A stretch of DNA of 8,021 nucleotides from NCBI GenBank assembly GCA_002404395.1, contig DHJP01000133.1, forward strand, positions 1-8,021. The letters are read 5' to 3'. Below, one piece after another: positions 6,769-8,021 of the stretch. The stretch comes from Clostridiales bacterium UBA4717. Its GTDB lineage: Bacteria > Bacillota > Clostridia > Oscillospirales > CAG-272. The position numbers were made by a program, and so were the translations under genes. Under the pieces are notes generated by a model. The model was not told where the DNA came from. It made no database searches and worked only from the letters and a program-made list of their open reading frames with translations. Positions within the stretch are counted from its first letter, which is position 1, and each line of letters opens with the position of its first letter.

Positions 6769-7595
6769 TAAATTATATGCCGCAGAACGGCAACGCGGTC
6801 GTTGCCGCCGTAATCCCGAAAAATTTCCGAAGAATAGCCGAAGCTTGCCGACAAAGCCCTCACGGCTTCGGCTTGATCAAATCCGATCTCAAACGCAAAA
6901 AAACCGTCATTCTTTAACATTGAGCCGTAGCTTGAGATAAAGTGTCTGTAAAAAGCCATACCGTCAGCTCCTCCGTCAAGTGCGGCGCGCGGTTCGCGAC
7001 GGACTTCAGACGGCAGCGATTCAATGTCGGCGGAGGGGATATAGGGAGGGTTTGAAACTATTGCATCAAAGGTGCCGAGAGGGAGAATAAAGTCTGTGTC
7101 AAGCGCGTTGCCCGTAATGATCTTCAGCTTGCTGTCGGGAATGTTGTTGAGCTTGCGATTGATTTCGGCAAGCTTAGCAGTGGGCTCAAACAGTTCAAGA
7201 CTTAAACAACTTGTGTCCTCACGGTTTGTGATAGTTGCGATTGGAATACAGCCGCTTCCGGTGCACAGCTCAAGAAAATGTGCGTTCTTCGGGAGCTTTC
7301 TTATCAAAAGCTCACACAACAACTCGGTATCGGCTCGCGGGATAAGGCAGTCGGGCGTTACCCGGAAGGTCAGTCCGTAAAACTCTGTTTTGCCGATTAT
7401 GTATTGCAGCGGTTCGCCGCTTAATCTGCGGGCAATTGCCGAGTCAAGTGCATCAGATGAATAATCACGGTCGTGTTCGGCTAAAATGTGTGCCGGCGAA
7501 ACCGCAAAAATGTGTTCGAGCAGCAAACGGGCTTCACATTCGGCACACTCGGGGCAGACGGCAGCTAACTTGTTTACAACTTCTTTGTAATTCAT
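6768..7595 (-). CDS. prmC: Peptide chain release factor N5-glutamine methyltransferase PrmC (HemK)
   Basis: 275 residues from ATG 7595, preceded by GGAGG at 5 nt (7601-7605). It methylates the Gln of the GGQ motif in RF1/RF2 using SAM, which speeds peptide release. Family length is about 275-290, so the protein is complete. An N-terminal helical domain (about 1-60) ends in EPLQYIIG (61-68) and FYGLTFRVTPDCLIPRADTE (72-91). The SAM fold shows LELCTGSGCI (108-117) and the catalytic NPPYIP (182-187). EPRAALDGGADGMAFYR (201-217) and DYGGNDRV (261-268) complete the family pattern. Usually prmC follows prfA; here it is the first gene of the cluster and prfA is not in the window. A 5-bp stem (7604-7608 with 7617-7621) overlaps the first two G of its ribosome site; this is probably minor. 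Confidence 0.96.
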   Translation of the reverse strand: MNYKEVVNKLAAVCPECAECEARLLLEHIFAVSPAHILAEHDRDYSSDALDSAIARRLSGEPLQYIIGKTEFYGLTFRVTPDCLIPRADTELLCELLIRKLPKNAHFLELCTGSGCIPIATITNREDTSCLSLELFEPTAKLAEINRKLNNIPDSKLKIITGNALDTDFILPLGTFDAIVSNPPYIPSADIESLPSEVRREPRAALDGGADGMAFYRHFISSYGSMLKNDGFFAFEIGFDQAEAVRALSASFGYSSEIFRDYGGNDRVAVLRHII

Positions 7596-7656
7596 CAGAC
7601 CCTCCGTAAGGAATTATACGGGTATAAAACGCCGCCAAACTTTTCCTACAATATAT

Positions 7657-7684
7657 ATTATAGCATAATTTGCTGCAATTGCAA
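7657..7684 (-). promoter_or_regulatory. Promoter of the prmC-ddl-mnmG-rsmG cluster
   Basis: On the minus strand: -35 TTGCAA (7684-7679, 4 of 6 to consensus), 16-bp spacer, then TGC plus a perfect TATAAT (7662-7657), an extended -10. The expected start is near 7650, giving a leader of about 55 nt before prmC. No other promoter of this quality is seen upstream of prmC in this direction. Confidence 0.7.
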
Positions 7685-7778
7685 TAGTAAATTTTCCTAT
7701 AAACAAAGAAATAGCAAGGGTCAAAAGATGGTTTATTAAAAAAACACCAAAAATATCAAAAAACTTATACAAAAGCAC

Positions 7779-7808
7779 TTGACAATATATAAAGGGATGT
7801 GGTATACT
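7779..7808 (+). promoter_or_regulatory. Strong + strand promoter P1, rRNA-operon type
   Basis: Perfect -35 TTGACA (7779-7784), 18-bp spacer, and -10 TATACT (7803-7808) preceded by TGG, an extended -10. The start should be near 7815. It points away from prmC, and nothing on the + strand after it looks like a protein gene, so it most likely drives a stable RNA that starts beyond the window. Confidence 0.75.
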
Positions 7809-7814
7809 AAGCGA

Positions 7815-7974
7815 GCTGACGAAAGGAAGCGAGGAAAGTATAGAGCGAAGGGTGAGCGGGTGAAGAGAAGCCGGCGAACCGAAGAAGCGAGTATAGATAG
7901 TACTAGAGGAAGAGGAACAAGAGTAAGAAAAGGAGCGGGTGAAGAGCGAGCGGAAAGCGTCGCGAGAGCTCCTG
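7815..7974 (+). other. Purine-rich untranslated leader between two promoters
   Basis: By hand count about 78% of bases in 7811-7970 are A or G, with many GAAG, GAGCG and GAGG runs. It has no ATG and little capacity to form hairpins. It lies between P1 and the A-tracts of the second promoter, as the leader of a multi-promoter rRNA operon would. The minus strand is open here, but its translation is Ser/Phe/Leu low-complexity sequence, the expected shadow of a purine-rich strand. Together with 7596-7778 (the divergent promoters) this accounts for the 426 bp without a protein gene. Confidence 0.5.
7854..7946 (+). repeat. 14-nt direct repeat in the purine-rich leader
   Basis: GAGCGGGTGAAGAG occurs exactly at 7854-7867 and again at 7933-7946, 79 nt apart. 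In a strand this rich in GA a 14-nt match could arise by local duplication or by slippage. No function is known to me. Confidence 0.5.
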
Positions 7975-8013
7975 AAAAAACTTTTGAAAAAAACTTGAAA
8001 AAAGTACTTGACA
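7975..8013 (+). promoter_or_regulatory. Phased A-tracts and -35 box of a second promoter P2 (its -10 is outside the window)
   Basis: Three A-tracts at 7975-7980, 7987-7993 and 7998-8003 start 12 and 11 nt apart, close to one helical turn, just upstream of a perfect TTGACA (8008-8013). Such A-tracts act as UP elements for the alpha subunit C-terminal domain or as intrinsic bends. A -10 would be expected near 8031. The pattern GAAAAAAC...TTGAAAAAAG...CTTGACA is, as I recall, typical of DNA ahead of clostridial rRNA operons. Confidence 0.65.
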
Positions 8014-8021
8014 AACTGCAA

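Noticed and set aside
7614..8021. Long open frame on the minus strand upstream of prmC (135 codons, open at the edge)
   Set aside because: Low-complexity Phe/Ser/Leu sequence produced by the complement of a purine-rich, AT-rich region. It runs through both + strand promoters and the prmC promoter, with no ribosome site and no family resemblance.
7797..8021. Open + strand frame from ATG 7797 to the edge encoding a Lys/Arg/Glu-rich protein
   Set aside because: The ATG lies between the -35 and -10 of P1, so P1 transcripts would not contain it, and it has no proper ribosome site. The frame is open because GA-rich DNA has few stops. P2 elements interrupt it.

Overview
The window looks like chromosomal DNA from a Gram-positive anaerobe of the Clostridia, probably of the Oscillospirales/Ruminococcaceae kind. 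This is inferred from moderate GC content, strong GGAGG-type ribosome sites, TATAAT promoters with TGn extensions, and tandem TTGACA promoters behind phased A-tracts of the type found before clostridial rRNA operons. No species can be named from sequence alone. All recognisable genes look intact, except the left-edge gene, which is cut by the window. I see no insertion sequence, phage gene, CRISPR array or tRNA.

Left edge (1-553): the last 99 codons of a LivF-type branched-chain amino acid ABC ATPase on the + strand end in a near-ideal intrinsic terminator. About 85 bp later a second perfect hairpin, pointing the other way, ends the long minus-strand gene set. The two transcription units are convergent.

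Main block (553-7595, all minus strand, so transcription runs right to left): prmC (release-factor glutamine methyltransferase), a possible 29-codon coupled ORF with attenuator-like structure, ddl (D-alanine--D-alanine ligase), mnmG (tRNA U34 modification), rsmG (16S rRNA m7G527 methyltransferase), then after a gap with its own promoter a two-gene module: a membrane protein with two DUF1538 repeats and, translationally coupled to it by an ATGA overlap, a protein with two diverged PII-like domains. prmC, mnmG and rsmG all serve translation; ddl feeds peptidoglycan synthesis. The final pair looks like a transporter plus a dedicated PII-type sensor. It is the least understood system here.

Right edge (7596-8021, no protein gene supported): two divergent promoters. 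One drives prmC leftward. The other is a strong + strand promoter that opens a roughly 160-nt, about 78% purine leader, followed by three helically phased A-tracts and a second TTGACA box whose -10 lies outside the window. This resembles the P1/P2 leader of an rRNA operon starting just beyond base 8021.

Main points to check: the DUF1538 gene appears to start at a non-AUG codon (AUC) 27 codons upstream of its first canonical start; the transporter/PII pairing and the internal duplication of both partners; and the leader-peptide or attenuator arrangement between prmC and ddl.
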